From Diospyros lotus (Eukaryota > Streptophyta > Magnoliopsida > Ericales > Ebenaceae): a stretch of 64,000 nucleotides of DNA. The stretch is taken from positions 18,961,366 to 19,025,365 of the forward strand of contig NC_068351.1 in assembly GCF_014633365.1 (NCBI RefSeq), given 5' to 3'. The notes below the pieces were generated by a model. That model worked only from the letters and a program-made list of their open reading frames with translations, made no database searches and was not told where the DNA came from. Position 1 is the stretch's first letter. Each line of letters opens with the position of its first letter. This document shows, one piece after another, positions 1 to 11,334 of the stretch. A program made the position numbers and the translations under genes.

Positions 1-945
1 CTTGAGTGTCAATCATCCAATTAACCTATAATAAAATATAAACGAATTAAATTATTTAAAATTAATAACTCAAGTATATATAGACACACAATAAAAATAT
101 ATATATTAAATAGAAAGGGTAGAAATATATACCTATTGTAATCAAATCAACTCCTATTATTGCTACATCAAATAAAGCAATGACAAAATTAAGTTATATT
201 TTATACTATCATTTAGTAAAAACATCATGTTTTTATTCTTTTGTAAAATCCTTCCATTTGATCGGACATGTCATAAAGTTCCTAACAATTACACCCAACT
301 CGTTTGATAATTTGCATGACTATTCAACAACAATTGGCCTTCCTTTACCTATGGCAATATTAATAACCATCTTTCTCGATGATTTCACAATTTTTTGAAG
401 ACCAATTCCTCTTATTTTTTCACGAACTTGCTTTTCTGAATTGGAATCTACAAAAGCAATACAAAATAATTTAAAACTTAACAATAATAATTAGATATCA
501 ATAATGATAGTGTTAGATAATCGTATAAAGTATAATCCTTTGGATAGGAAATTTTTCTTCAATAAAAAATAAAAAGATAATAATAAATGAAAAAAAAATA
601 GATCTTTGGATAACGCAAGTTCTTCTAATCACCTAAAACTCATTAGTTATATGAAGTTGAAAGTATTAAGCCAATTTATCCAATGTATAATTATAAGTTT
701 TATTGGTCACTTTCTATAATTGAAATCACCCATAACTAGATTTTCAACCAACTAGAAACATACAATCATTTTAACTAAATTTTCAACAAATGAAGTTGTA
801 TGTTTGCCATAGATCAATTAAGTATATAAATAAATGTAAGATAAATAATTTGTTATACGAAAGTAGAATTTACCATTCTCTAAAGATTTCATAGTAGGAA
901 TGATGGACTCTTATGCTTTGGATCATTATGCTATGTTAGAATTGG
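1..945. repeat. AT-rich decayed DNA left of solo LTR C, with transposase remnant
   Basis: This stretch is AT-rich and holds no intact gene. Only 236-448 (minus) is recognisable and is listed separately. The segment around 871-945 is homologous to 8,511-8,590, and the two copies together reveal the empty site of the LTR inserted at 946-8,346: the homology resumes right after the second target-site copy at 8,352. Confidence 0.5.
236..448 (-). pseudogene. Transposase_24-like (En/Spm, CACTA-derived) fragment
   Basis: Read on the minus strand, one frame of about 71 codons gives a segment with REKIRGIGLQKIVK, then INIAIGKGRPIV, then KLSNELGVIVRN and CPIKWKDFTKE. This order (basic 'RG-GL-K' block, 'G--RPV' block, 'IGVIVR' block, 'KWKD' block) is what I know from the plant transposase family Transposase_24/Ptta of CACTA elements. 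An in-frame TAG sits between the RPIV and KLSNE blocks, and the frame closes with TAA after TKE, so it is broken. An AG acceptor-like site lies at its minus-strand start. Related repeated segments continue at 8.35-8.87 kb, beyond the inserted LTR. Family assignment is from memory of the motif pattern; moderate certainty. Confidence 0.45.
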
Positions 946-1972
946 TGTAACGACCCTGTTCCCGAAGTCCCCACAACTAAGGAAACCGAGAGGGTGCGCT
1001 AAAAAGACTAGGCACAAAATAAAACTCCATTAAGAACGTTCACTCCATTCCACAAAATAATAAAAGTTGCAACCATTTTTCCATTCCAGCCAAAATAAAT
1101 ATCAATATTTACATCTCACTAGGCTTTCTCATATGACAATGGAAGCTATAAGCCTTTACTTACAATACCATTTATTTAACACATACATTAGGGCTCAATT
1201 GCCCAAATCACTCTATAGAATTACAACAAACATAAACTACCTTCCCTTGCACCCAAACCATCCCCAAGACCTTTTAGTCAAGAGAGCTCTATACACAATT
1301 AACCCAAAAGGATCATGCTCCACTAGAATCACCCTTTACCTTAGCCTCGCCTTTACCTAAACTAATGTAAAACAAAAATGAGCCACAAGACCCAGCAAGT
1401 ATAATATGAAAAGGAAGAGCATATGAAAATATAGATCCCTACATTAGATTAACTCATGAAATACCAAACCATTGACGGCACGAAGCAACAAGAACCATCA
1501 AAAGATAGGAATACTCAACAACATGAGTCCATAATATACATAAAACACTTTGGCATGAGTTAACAAGGAATGGAGACACACCATAACACGAGTCAATAAT
1601 GGATAGACTCATCCACGAGGAGCAATGCAACACAACGCCATCATCACATGCACCCATGCCATGCATCGTCCTTACATGCCCAATGAATAAGGTATGCAAA
1701 TCTTTGAAACCTTATAAACTCATACATAAATATGTATCAAGCGACTCCTAGGGCCTTTTAGCTCAACCTAAGGTCTTACCATATCATACACCACAAGGTC
1801 TTTGGGACTCGTTAACTAAACTCAAGGACTATACCCACATACGACATACAAATCTTGAGATCCATTAGCTTAACCAAAAGCCTTGGCATGCAAATATCAT
1901 ACACAATATAACAAATGAAAAACATGCATATGAAATGCTTTCTAACTATAACCTTCCACATTATATATAAAA

Positions 1973-3672
1973 TGTTAGGTTTCGACAAATAAAACACAAC
2001 AAAAATTTCAAAATTATTCGATCAACCAAACTTTTTAGCTGATCGAGAAACCCAAAAGGAATAGATTTAGTTTGCAACTATTTATTATCTTTTCAAAATT
2101 AAAAACAAATAACAAAAACCAACCTTTTGGTTATTCGACACAAGAAAAGTTTAGATCTCCGTGCCATGAGGTGTCACCCACCCTCTATAAGTGATCCGCA
2201 CCAAAGAGAAGCTTTATGAATGTTAACGAGCACGTCTCTTTGATCTTCTTCCAATAAGAACGCGAGATCTAACCCAATTTTTCATAAAAATCTGGTATTT
2301 TCCTTTTACTTTTCTCAAAAGTAATTTTTTTCGTGAGAGGAAAAGGCTATAAGTGGCCTTTTATAGGTAGGGAGGGAAAACCATAGTCATACTAGGGTAA
2401 AACATAAAGTCCCAACACGTTCTAGACATGCTAGGCCAGACCAACAATGGGTTGGCCACGTGCATTAGCCTCATGTGGGTCACGTGTGCTAGGTCGTTTC
2501 CTTTTTTTCACCATGTTTCTCATTTTTGCTCAAAATTTTGACATCTCATGGACTTTTTCACGAGTGCTAGCTAGCCCAAAAAACCTACAAATTCATTCGA
2601 GCTCAAAACACTTTTCAGTCCCACTAAATTTTTCATAAAACTTTTCTTTATTTGTGTGTGACCTTTTAGGTTCACTATGAAGATGACAAAGGGAAATTTA
2701 TAGAATCCTACTTCTAATCAGACTCTTTGATTACAACTCGTAATTTATGTCATCATATGATAAAATTACCATCTTGCCCTTAAACCAATATTGACGTCTA
2801 GTAACGTATCATGGCCCCCATATCATAATGAAATGCAAACAACACTTTAGATGAACCTTTCTATGACAAATTCCAGTTCTATTTGATCCCTCTATCATAA
2901 TGCCTTGATATGGTCTAGAAGTATGGTGAAATGTCAAACCTTTAATAACCAACACTATGTGTACAAATGCTAAGTCCACAACTCCTATAGTTGAATTAAT
3001 GACTCTTATTAATTCACAACTATCTACATTGGCCAGCGACTTCTTAAGTTGTGACTTCATATACCTTTTAAGATTCTTACTAAGGTCAATAGATACCATC
3101 TTGTTTACTTACCTACCTTCGTATGATTCAGATCATACCCAATAACCACCCTATTTGAGACCCATCTTACTGGACCCCATACAGTGGCATCAAATTGCAT
3201 GACGCTCCTCATACAAGATAACTATGATACCTTAGGAATAGAGATTACTAGCACATGTCGCCACAGAGAACTCCTAATTGACATTTAGTAAGAGTTACCA
3301 TTTAGGTGTTTTCAGGTTAGGTTATTCAATAAACTCATTCACTAATGAGCACCTACACATTCGCATTAGTGTCACCACACAAGTGGTCAATGAGATCAAC
3401 TACCCTTCTTATGAGCATACATAGTGTGTACCAGTCTTGACGGTACTATAGAGGCCCCACTCTATAGTCCTATGACCAGGAATAGTTTAAGAATGAAGTA
3501 TCAGTCATTTGATCTCATTTATATGATCTCATCATAACCCGAATGACATTGCTACACCCTTTAGGCTTCATCTAAATAGGAAAACATGAAGATGAACATA
3601 TTGCCAAGTATTAAAAACAAAAATACTTTTATTAATCAAAATATGTTTCAAGATTTATAAGAGACGTAACCA
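1973..3672 (-). mobile_element. Probable copia-type LTR remnant
   Basis: The segment lies between two subrepeats of LTR C and differs in character from both sides. On the minus strand it carries a good TATA box, CTATAAAAGG (near 2,363-2,375). It also holds a stretch (3,270-3,420) with the alternating 'TTTAGGTGTT...GCATTAGTGTCACCAC' text that I associate with copia LTRs of plants. Candidate termini are TGTTAGG (1,973) and GTAACCA (ending 3,672), but no matching target duplication could be found (TAAAA versus ACTCA). Boundaries and class are therefore uncertain. Confidence 0.35.
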
Positions 3673-3814
3673 ACTCACAATATAACGAATGAAAAACATA
3701 CATATGAAATGATTTCTAACCATAAGCTTCCACATTATATATTGTTGTGCCATAGAAAAAATAAATAAAAAGAAATGAGAATAAAAGATGAAAGGTAAGA
3801 ATAAAAGCAAAAGC

Positions 3815-4043
3815 TGGCGGCAAATTGCCGCCAGCCTCGCGGCATGAGCTAGCCGCGAGGCTGGCCTTGCACAAGGGCTAGCCGCAAGGCTAGCTACGAG
3901 GCCAGACTTGCGGCTGGCCTCGCGAGCGGCAGCCTCGCGGCTGCATGCCGCGAGGGCCGCGGCCCCCCTCAGGGGCTGGCCGCAAGGCTCCACCTTGCGG
4001 CTATTTGGTGGCTGCCTTGCGGCCACTTGGCTAGGCCGCAAGG
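3815..4043. repeat. GC-rich clustered short palindromes (GCCGCGAGGC type)
   Basis: This 230-bp block is far richer in G+C than anything around it. It is built from GCGGC, GCCGC, CTCGCGGC and GCAAGGC units in both orientations, for example GCTGGCGGCAAATTGCCGCC near 3,813, which folds on itself. It lies just upstream of the LTR TATA box at 4,123. Confidence 0.65.
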
Positions 4044-4311
4044 TTTAATCCCCCTTCGTTGAAGTCGCCCCCATTTAGCAAACGCCACGTGTCAACACCA
4101 ACCACCCTTGAAAATCGTGCCCTATAAATACCCAGCTACAGGACATTAATGGGGACCTCCAACTTCGGTAAATCTTATCACTTTGAATACACTTTGATTA
4201 TTTTTTCGTGAATATTCATCGGGATTCGGGACTGACTTTGGCATCGGAGGGCCTTCGTGGGGAAGATTCCTGCGAGCCTTCTAACCTATTCTCTCAGCAT
4301 TAACAGGGCCG

Positions 4312-4700
4312 AATCCTTGTGGCAAACCTAACGGCGAAGCTAGCGGCAAAGCTTGTGGCGAAGCTAGCGGCAAGACCTTGTGGCAAAGCTAGTGGAAAGA
4401 CCTTGTTGCGAAGCTAGTGGCAAAGCTAGCGGCAAGACCTTGTGGCGAAGCTTGTGGCAAAGCTCGTGGCGAAGCTTGTGGCGAAGCTAGTGGCAAAGCT
4501 AGTGGCAAAACCTTGTGGCGAAGCTAGTGGCGAAGCTAGTGGCAAGACCTTGTGGCAAAGCTCATGGCGAAGCTAGCGGCAAAGCTTGTGGCGAAGCTAG
4601 CGGCAAAGCTTGTGGCGAACCTAGTGGCGAGACCTCGTGGAGAAAGCTAGTAACGAGAGCTAGTGGCGAAAGCTAGTAGCGAGAACTAGCGGCAAATCCT
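4312..4700 (+). repeat. Minisatellite of GTGGCGAAGCTA/GCGGCAAAGCTT units
   Basis: About 30 degenerate units of a 12-bp motif run head to tail, alternating TGTGGC(A/G)AAGCT and AGCGGCAA(A/G)(G/A)CT. Many junctions create the AAGCTT or GCTAGC palindrome. The array lies in the 3' half of the Tat-like solo LTR and shows no open frame of note. It uses the same core (GCGGCAA) as the GC-rich block upstream of the TATA box, so both may have grown from one seed motif. Confidence 0.75.
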
Positions 4701-5084
4701 TGCGGCGAGCATCCTAACGGCAACCTAACTTCACCCAACACCGAGCTCGAGTGGACCCCACATCACAAAATTTTAATTGTTGTATTTTGGCAACAACATA
4801 TATAAAACATGCTCATGAAATGCTTTCCATCTACAAGCTCCCATACGACCCAACTTCGGCCCTTTACCATGTTCATGCATGCAAATTTAACCCCTAAAAT
4901 ATTTACCCAAGAAGTGGAAACAAGAGGGAAAACATTCAAGAAAAAACTTTATCTTTATATTAGAAATGTAGCAGCATCAGTCGACAACCCTAAAAAATGG
5001 TTGACAATTCGCCTATTTTAGGCCAAATAGTCGATGGCTTCCAAGGCATTTACTGACTAGCAATGTATTTTGGGGCGAACGATT

Positions 5085-7123
5085 TGTAATACCCTAGATT
5101 TTTTAGGAAAAATAATATTTATGGATTTAATACATTTGATGATATGTCCAAAGGATCATGGGAGTTCAGGGGCAAAATCGTAATTACTGAAGCCCAAGTA
5201 AAAGTGCAGTTTTTGAAAAACTTGTGAACCAGTGTAATATACTGAAACCCTGGGGTATTAGCATAATAAATCATTTCTCCAATGGCATAAAGAAAATTTT
5301 AGGATAGCCCGGGGACTAAGTTGCAAGGGTTCTAAGTGCAATTATCGAAAAGTTCAGGGTAAAAATGCAATATTAGAAAGTAAAAGGGGCAAATAAGGAA
5401 TTTAAAGATTTCGAATGTAAGTTCACATTCCAATATGGTTATGGATTTCAAATCTTATTAAATCTAGATTTTGGATTCCAAAGTTCATTCCAATATGCCT
5501 TTGAAAGGTTTGGATTACAAATCACATTTAAATCTACCTTGTGGACTCCAAATAACATTCCGATTTAACTTTGGATTCCAAATCCTATTCAAATATGGTT
5601 TTGGACATATGGCAAGATAAGGATTGGGGAAAGTGGCACCATCTCATTTGATGCACATGAATAGTAATAATTGTGCACAAAGATCAAGGCGATATGTGGC
5701 GTGATATGATTAGCCCAAAGGAAAGGTCATGATGAGGCATGAGTTGGCATAATATTTAGAAGCCTTTAATTGGTTGTACATAGGAAGTCATGATGAGAGT
5801 GCTTAGGTGTAATAAAACTATTGGCCATTAGAAAAGTAATAATGAAATCTCATTAATAATAACCCCCAAGGTGGAAGAAAACTATTGGCTTATTTGAAAG
5901 TCATGATGAAACATCATCAATGACCTCGAGGTGGCGAAGTATGATTAGCCACAACTTGGAAAGTGATTATGAGACACGAAGTTCAAGGTATAGGTGGCAA
6001 CAAACTATTGGTCATTCACAAATCTCGAGGCACAAGTGGCATGGACAAGTGGCATGTGATAATGAGATTAGAATCTCGAGGCGACATGTGGCGAAAGATA
6101 ATTTTTCGGAGATATCTATAAATAAGGCTCTTAGGAATGGTTTCGAGGATTCATTTCAGAAGGAAAGGTGAAGATTTCTAGGAGATATATTCTAAAGTAA
6201 AAGAGGGGGGAGATTCTGCAATAAGAAGGGAGAAATAGGTAAAGAAACAAGGGAGAAACAAGCTTTGCTAGAAAGTTTGGAGTTCATACCAAAACTGCCA
6301 AAAAACAGCAAGAAAAACAAACCCAGTAAGGTGTGAAGCCTTAAACATTCAAATCTCATCCAACCAAGTTGAGGTAAGTACACTATGAACTATCTACGAT
6401 GTTTAAGCATACTCATGAATCATGTTTATGTGGTCCCTCATGTTATGTTTCAAGCAAGTTTCATGTTCTCAAGCAAGTTACGGGACTAGGGTTTAGTAGC
6501 GCTACGCACGGAGCTTCTTACCCCTACAAGTTGGTAGAATTTATCGTGTCCCCTTATGTTATATGTTCATGTTACAAGTTCATGACATGTCATGTTTAAA
6601 TACGTTTGATAGTTCTCTTATACTTATTGAGATTCAAGTAATCTCACCTCTTATGTTTTTTCTCCCAGGTAATCATGAATGAGGAGATCGGGGTGTGGAC
6701 GTGGAGCGTGGTGGCTCGTTAAAAGAAAATTTCAAGAATTAAAATCTTGTTTTCTCTCTTTTGTCAAAAGAAAGATTTTCAGTATTGAACTCTCATGTTA
6801 TATGTACACTATTGCTATATCATATGTCTTTAAAACTTATATAAGTTTATGAAAATGCCGAGTCTCGATTTAAGTTTCAGGTTTCTCTATATGGATGCTA
6901 TTGCTACAAAGCATATTTGCTAAGTCTTTCTTTCTTCTGTTGAAACCATGATTTTCGTCTCAAACTTTATATTTACATGAAACATGCTTTGAAATCTATT
7001 ATGTTTGAAACATTACTTAAGTTTATAAAAGTCTTGTTTCTCAAGTTTTTCTACGCTAAACCTTGAAGTTCATATGAACATTATTATTATTATTAAGCAT
7101 GTTTGTAAGTTACAACTGTCACA
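5085..7123 (+). mobile_element. Tekay-like gypsy solo LTR
   Basis: It starts TGTAATACCCTAGATTTTT and ends AACTGTCACA. It has a TATA box, TATAAATAAGG at 6,117-6,127. Its 3' half is clearly homologous to the LTRs of the full-length element at 20,488: the same 'AACCCAGTAAGGTGTGAAG' text occurs near 6,321 and 21,423, as do the same GAGGTAAG and 'GATCATGAATGAGGAGAT'-type segments and the same ATTATTATTA-TAAGCATGTTT end. No primer-binding site follows, so it is solo. The flanks are CGATT (5,080-5,084) and CGGTC (7,124-7,128), at best a decayed duplication. It is nested in LTR C. Confidence 0.7.
5400..5610 (+). repeat. ~60-bp imperfect tandem repeats in the U3 of the solo LTR
   Basis: Phrases of the form TTTGGATTCCAAA..ATTCCAATATG recur about every 55-65 bp, at least four times. 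They are unlike the 28-bp 'AAGTCTTCTCCAAGTCTTTG' repeats in the equivalent place of the LTR at 20,488, so the U3 regions of these related LTRs have diverged or been exchanged. Confidence 0.55.
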
Positions 7124-8340
7124 CGGTCGACAGCACCCAAGCCATCTATCGACCGAAAAAAATATTTTTCAACTCGAAACAAAGCATTTTCAACAACACC
7201 ACATGCAAGCCATACCAAATCCCTTGCATATTCTACACCCTAACAAGAAATACATCATTCCCAAGGAATTATAAGGTGGAACAAACCCTATTTGAAAATT
7301 CAAAGCATTTCAACTAAAGCTAACGGGAATCAAGGGAGATTTACAATCAAATCTACATAGACATGTTTCAAGAGCTTTTCTTTCAAAATAGGGAGTTTTG
7401 GTTGATAAAACACAAAGATTCCTTGCTTCAAGAGTTAAAGAGCTAAATGAGAGATTAGAACTTGCCATGGAAAACAATCCAAACATAAGAACCTTCCTCT
7501 TAAAAAGAAAACAGGGAGATGAACCTGCATATGATAGAAAAGAACATGAAGAACTTGCTTCTTTAACAAAAAGAAAGAAGAACTTACCTCACTATGTTTT
7601 ACCCTTGATCTAAGCTTGAGAAAAGCTTCTTCAAGGAACCAATCTTCACCAAACTAGAAGAAACCACCCAAGGGAAGGAAAAAGATGGTGGAAGATCAAC
7701 CACCACTCTCCAAAATTCCTTCTTGAAGCACCGATGACCAATGAAGAAAGAGAGAAGAAGAAAAGGAAAAGAGAAGAAGAAACCATCGCCTCACCGAGCA
7801 CTCTCCTCCTAACCAACTTTCACAACCTTCTCCAAGCTTCTATTACCTTCCTCTCTCATTGATTTATATGCTAGACGGCCAAAAAAATCGTGCCTCAACT
7901 AAAATCGGTTGACAGCTCAAAGGCATTTGTCAACAACCAGAGGCCAACCTTCATAATCGATCAACAAACTCAACACCATTGGTCGACAAACTACATGGAA
8001 TTGGCAATCGATAAAATCCAATTCCCCCTCAAATTTGCAAACAGCCTCAAATGGTAGACAACCTTAACACCACTTGTCGACCGGTGTCCATTACACTAAA
8101 CGGTCGATAGCCTTGGCTTATCTGTCGACTGCCAACAACTTTCTCCTTTAACTTTGATTACTTAACATCAAATTTAGCAACTTTGACCATCAAACGTCCC
8201 ATGTAACCTTTCTTTCGAATAAAATATATGTTATCTTTAGCCCCACTTAGCCCATGAATAACTAGTAAGCCACAATTAAATCAAGATAGCTTTAATTGAC
8301 TTATTCCTTCCCATTAATTCTTTTCCCAAAATGCCTGGTC
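7124..8340 (-). other. 5' part of LTR C: TCGAC-rich leader, no gene
   Basis: This is the minus-strand 5' portion of LTR C (U3/R side). Between 7,124 and 8,140 it repeats TCGAC/GTCGA motifs many times (for example GGTCGACAG, ATCGACCG, TGTCGACTGCC). No TATA box was pinned down. A splice-donor-like GAGGTAAGTTC lies on the minus strand near 7,588. A 71-codon plus-strand frame at 7,398-7,613 is not recognised and is probably chance. Confidence 0.5.
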
Positions 8341-8351
8341 GTTACAATTGG

Positions 8352-8900
8352 ATTGCATTATTGTCCCATGTATAGTTTTTTGGCAAAGAACATGTCCATC
8401 TAGCTACAATAGTATATTATACCAATTAAGTATAACATATAAATGACTTAACCATAAAACAATTAAGTACACAAAAATAAAATAAATAAACTCCTATAAA
8501 AATGTGAAGTTTACCATTCTCTAGACAATTTGTAGTACGAACAATGGATTCTTGCTCATTGGATCCCTCTACTCCATCAAAATTGGATTATATTGTTGTC
8601 TTATTTATAGTTTTTGGCCAAAACACGCCCACCTAGCGGCAATAGAATATTTTAACAATTACATATAATATATAATTATCTAAAATGAGTAATTCAAGAA
8701 TAACAAGTGTTTACCTTTCTCAACATTTTGTACATTTCGATTAGATTCTTGTTGGCAATTTATGCTAGTAGTGATAGTTAGTGATTGGACATTTATCCCT
8801 TGTATTTTTTTCCTATTTAGATTACGTCCACCTGGTGCCATTGTTGTTATAACCTATAATCAATTTAAGAAGAATAAAACATTGAGCATTTAACATTTAT
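8352..8900 (-). repeat. Diverged ~200-bp repeats, transposase-like exon debris
   Basis: Three related segments (871-945 joined to 8,352-8,415; 8,511-8,650; 8,711-8,845) each run from TTTACC(A/T)TTCTC to a (C)CACCT-GTGCCA-type block about 140-200 bp later. On the minus strand the last copy reads MAPGGRNLNRKKIQG, resembling the glycine/arginine-rich start of En/Spm-type proteins. This suggests a multi-exon transposase gene with duplicated exons, now dead. Confidence 0.4.
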
Positions 8901-9269
8901 AATAATATAATCTTTTATATATAAATAATATATATCATATATTATATATAATTATATCATGTAAGGCAAAAAGTGTAACATACATAAATCTAAAAACTGT
9001 AACGTGCATAAATCTAAAATTGAAAGTCAACAAAAATCAAAATCTAAAACCAAATAAATATAATCACAAAATAAGGAATGAGTTTTTGAAGTTAATGGAG
9101 GTGGCGGTGAAAATGGAGCTTGAGATGATGACAACATTGTGGGAGCGAAGAGACTGCGATGGGGAGCTGGAGGCAGTGACGACATTGAGGTAGCAAGGAG
9201 GCTGCAATGGAGCTTGAGGCAATGGCAACGATGGGCTAGAGAAGGCTTTGAAAATGTTTGAGAGAGGGA
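8901..9269. other. AT-rich DNA and outer flank of the left inverted-repeat arm
   Basis: 8,901-9,060 is simple AT-rich DNA with ATATATA runs. From 9,064 a minus-strand frame (to 9,384) encodes a Ser/Pro/Leu-rich peptide beginning MLQPKNIKKKANN and containing SFPWQIPKSPLPSSP. It matches the plus-strand frame of the right arm only in its first ~30 codons; the rest is low-complexity. Confidence 0.4.
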
Positions 9270-9607
9270 GTATGAGAAGGGGAGATGAAGGCAATGGAGA
9301 TTTGGGAATTTGCCAAGGGAAAGAGGTGAGACATCTCTCGCCCTCATTATTTGCTTTTTTTTTTATATTTTTTGGTTGAAGCATTTACTTGTTAAATAAA
9401 AAATAAAATAATTTATAAAAATAATATTAATAATTATTTGATTGATAAAAATAAAATAATCTATGATTATGATAATTGTTAAAATAATTTAAATTATAAC
9501 AATTATTAAATAATTTAAATAATAATTTATGATAATAATCTAAAATATGATAGTAAAATAATTTAAATTATTGTATTAAATTAATATTTATTAAAAAATG
9601 TAATTAT
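9270..9607. repeat. Left arm of a long inverted repeat
   Basis: 9,391-9,607 is the reverse complement of 10,876-11,080 with only scattered differences (about 90% identity by eye over 205-217 bp). The match continues outward, more weakly, through 9,270-9,390, which encodes FPWQIPKSPLPSSP on the minus strand. The loop is 1.27 kb. It could be the terminal repeat of a MULE-like or fold-back transposon, or an inverted duplication of a gene's 5' end. No transposase and no target duplication was found. Confidence 0.75.
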
Positions 9608-10875
9608 ATTATAAATCTAATAATTATTAAATGTAATTAGATTATAAATCTAATAATTATAATAAGTGATTTTGATATATATATATTTTTTAATATGTTC
9701 ATCATTTTTTAATATATTATATTATCAATAAATAATTAATGCTCAATTATATTAATTTAATAATTATATTCATGCATTTATAGAAAAATATAATTATATT
9801 AGGGATTGCTTATATAAATTTTAGATAAATCTTAATAATTCTTTTTCTATTATTTCATTATTAGAATTAAAAAATTTAGTTAATAGCAACAATGTAGTAG
9901 AACTCGAACAAAATTTGAGAGAGTAAAATTTCCAATCGAAGAGAGATGGGATTGAGGCCATAGTAATGTAAGACCCCATAATATATTTAAGTGAAAAAAT
10001 AATTCTCTCAAAATTTCAAAAATATTTCCCTATACAGCGCATCATTGCGCCTGCTACAGTAGCATATCCCCTCTCGTCCCTTCCAAAATTAATTTCAAAT
10101 TGAACTGACTTGACAAGGAAGAAGAAGATGGAAGGGGACATTGGAAATTGGGTCTACACACACTACTTCTCTTACCTCATTCTTTTGATATATAGCTTAA
10201 TCAAATTTAAATTTAATTTTATTTGTCAATTATACATTAATTAAAAATATATCATGTAAATATAATTGATAATTTTATAATTAATATCTATATTTATTGA
10301 TAAAAATTCATTAAATTTTAATTGCATGTGACTTATCCCCGCAATTTGGAGGGACAAGTCTTATCACTTTTGCAATCTTGGATTCTTGGTATTCTCCAAA
10401 AATAGAGAAAACTAATTTTTTAGTGCAGAGACAAGTCTTGTTTTTGGTAACTGTAGTTATTCTTAAGCAGATATAAAATTAATATAAATATGAAAATATT
10501 ATTTTAATATTTATTTTAATTAATGTATTGTATATTTATATTAATGTGATATTAAATATAATATATAAATATAATTAAAAATATAAAATATATATATTCA
10601 AATAGTATTTTCAATATACATAACGTAGGTATGTTTTTGGCTCGGAGAAAATTAATATAAACATAAGTATAAACATAAAGGGGATAAGAGAGAAGAAGAA
10701 AAATACTACAACAAAAAATACTTGTTGGGTCAATATTTTTAGGACATTTTTTAAAAAGTGTTGAATTTTTGAAGCGCCCCAATAAAATAATTCTAATGAG
10801 ACATAGTAATGAAGTGTCCTAGTAGAAAAATCTAATATGGTAGAATTTTTTAAATGTGACAAAGCTATGGACTCA
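9608..10875. other. Spacer of the inverted repeat, no gene recognised
   Basis: Very AT-rich DNA. A less AT-rich patch at 9,955-10,190 starts TGTAAGACCCCATAATATA (9,967), which looks like an LTR terminus, but no matching end was found. Minus-strand frames at 10,552-10,862 are hydrophobic low-complexity peptides with no recognisable domain. Confidence 0.4.
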
Positions 10876-11210
10876 ATAATTACATTTTTAGATAAATATT
10901 ATTTTGATACAATAATTTAAATTATTTTATTATCATTTTTTAGATTATTATTTAAATTATTTAATAATTATCATAATTTAAATTATTTTATCAGTTATCA
11001 TAATCTTAAATTATTTTATTTTTTATCAATCAAAAAATTATTAATATTATTTTTATAAATTATTTTATTTTTTATTTAACAACTAAATATCAATTACAAA
11101 AAAAATAAATAAAAAAAAAACCAAAACAATGGCAAAGATGCCCTTCCCTCTTTCCCTTCGCCAAATCCCCAAATCCCCATTGCTTTCATCTCCTTTCACT
11201 AGCTCTAGCT
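10876..11210. repeat. Right arm of the long inverted repeat
   Basis: Partner of 9,270-9,607. The outer part encodes, on the plus strand from 11,129, MAKMPFPLSLRQIPKSPLLSSP, mirroring FPWQIPKSPLPSSP of the left arm. The frame is then cut at 11,334 by LTR A. The text resumes after LTR A at 30,564, where CTCATGCTCCATTG and GTTGCCTCAATGCC resemble the left arm's reverse complement. Confidence 0.7.
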
Positions 11211-11334
11211 CATCATCGTCACTACCTCTTCCTTGTTACCTTCATCTCTCTTTGCCGTCGCTGCCTCCTCATTGCCTTCATTTTCCCTCACCATCTCCAA
11301 CCAATCATCATCGTCGCATCCAGCTCCATCCCAG
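11129..11334 (+). pseudogene. Ser/Pro-rich leader-like exon interrupted by LTR A
   Basis: The frame begins MAKMPFPLSLRQIPKSPLL and is rich in Ser, Pro, Leu and His, a composition compatible with a plastid targeting leader but also with low-complexity DNA. It is truncated by LTR A starting at 11,335. A possible continuation at 30,564-30,622 ends at a GTAATG donor-like site. No family is recognised; it may be a gene fragment caught in a transposon. Confidence 0.3.

Larger units (their letters stand above)
3743..4798 (+). mobile_element. Tat/Ogre-like solo LTR with internal minisatellite
   Basis: It starts TGTTGTGCCA and ends TTTTGGCAACAACA, with the 5-bp target duplication TATAT at 3,738-3,742 and 4,799-4,803. 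It contains a TATA box, TATAAATA at 4,123-4,130. Downstream is the text 'GACTGACTTTGGCATCGGAG' (4,229-4,248), a hallmark I know from the leader of Tat-lineage gypsy LTRs. No internal domain follows, so it is a solo LTR of 1,056 bp. It sits inside LTR C. Its U3 and its 3' half are unusual in carrying GC-rich palindromic and tandem repeats, described separately. Confidence 0.65.
1902..4855. repeat. Three diverged copies of a ~65-bp LTR C subrepeat
   Basis: A segment beginning ACAATATAAC and running through CATATGAAATG to CCACATTATATAT occurs at about 1,902-1,970 and 3,677-3,742. A third, weaker copy lies at about 4,804-4,855. The first two match at roughly 90% by eye. They look like an internal tandem array of LTR C that was later separated by insertions. 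Confidence 0.5.
946..8346 (-). mobile_element. Solo LTR C (gypsy-like), carrying nested insertions
   Basis: The ends are TGTAACGACC (946-955) and GGTCGTTACA (8,337-8,346), a perfect 10-bp inverted terminus of the TG...CA type. They are flanked by the identical 5-bp target duplication ATTGG at 941-945 and 8,347-8,351. After subtracting the nested inserts about 2.6 kb remains, a usual size for long gypsy LTRs. Orientation is minus: a splice-donor-like GAGGTAAG is found on that strand near 7,590, as in the other LTRs here. No gag, pol or primer-binding site is seen, so this is a solo LTR left by recombination. Homology of 1,331-1,420 with 39,029-39,120 ties it to the LTR ending at 39,770. Confidence 0.75.
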
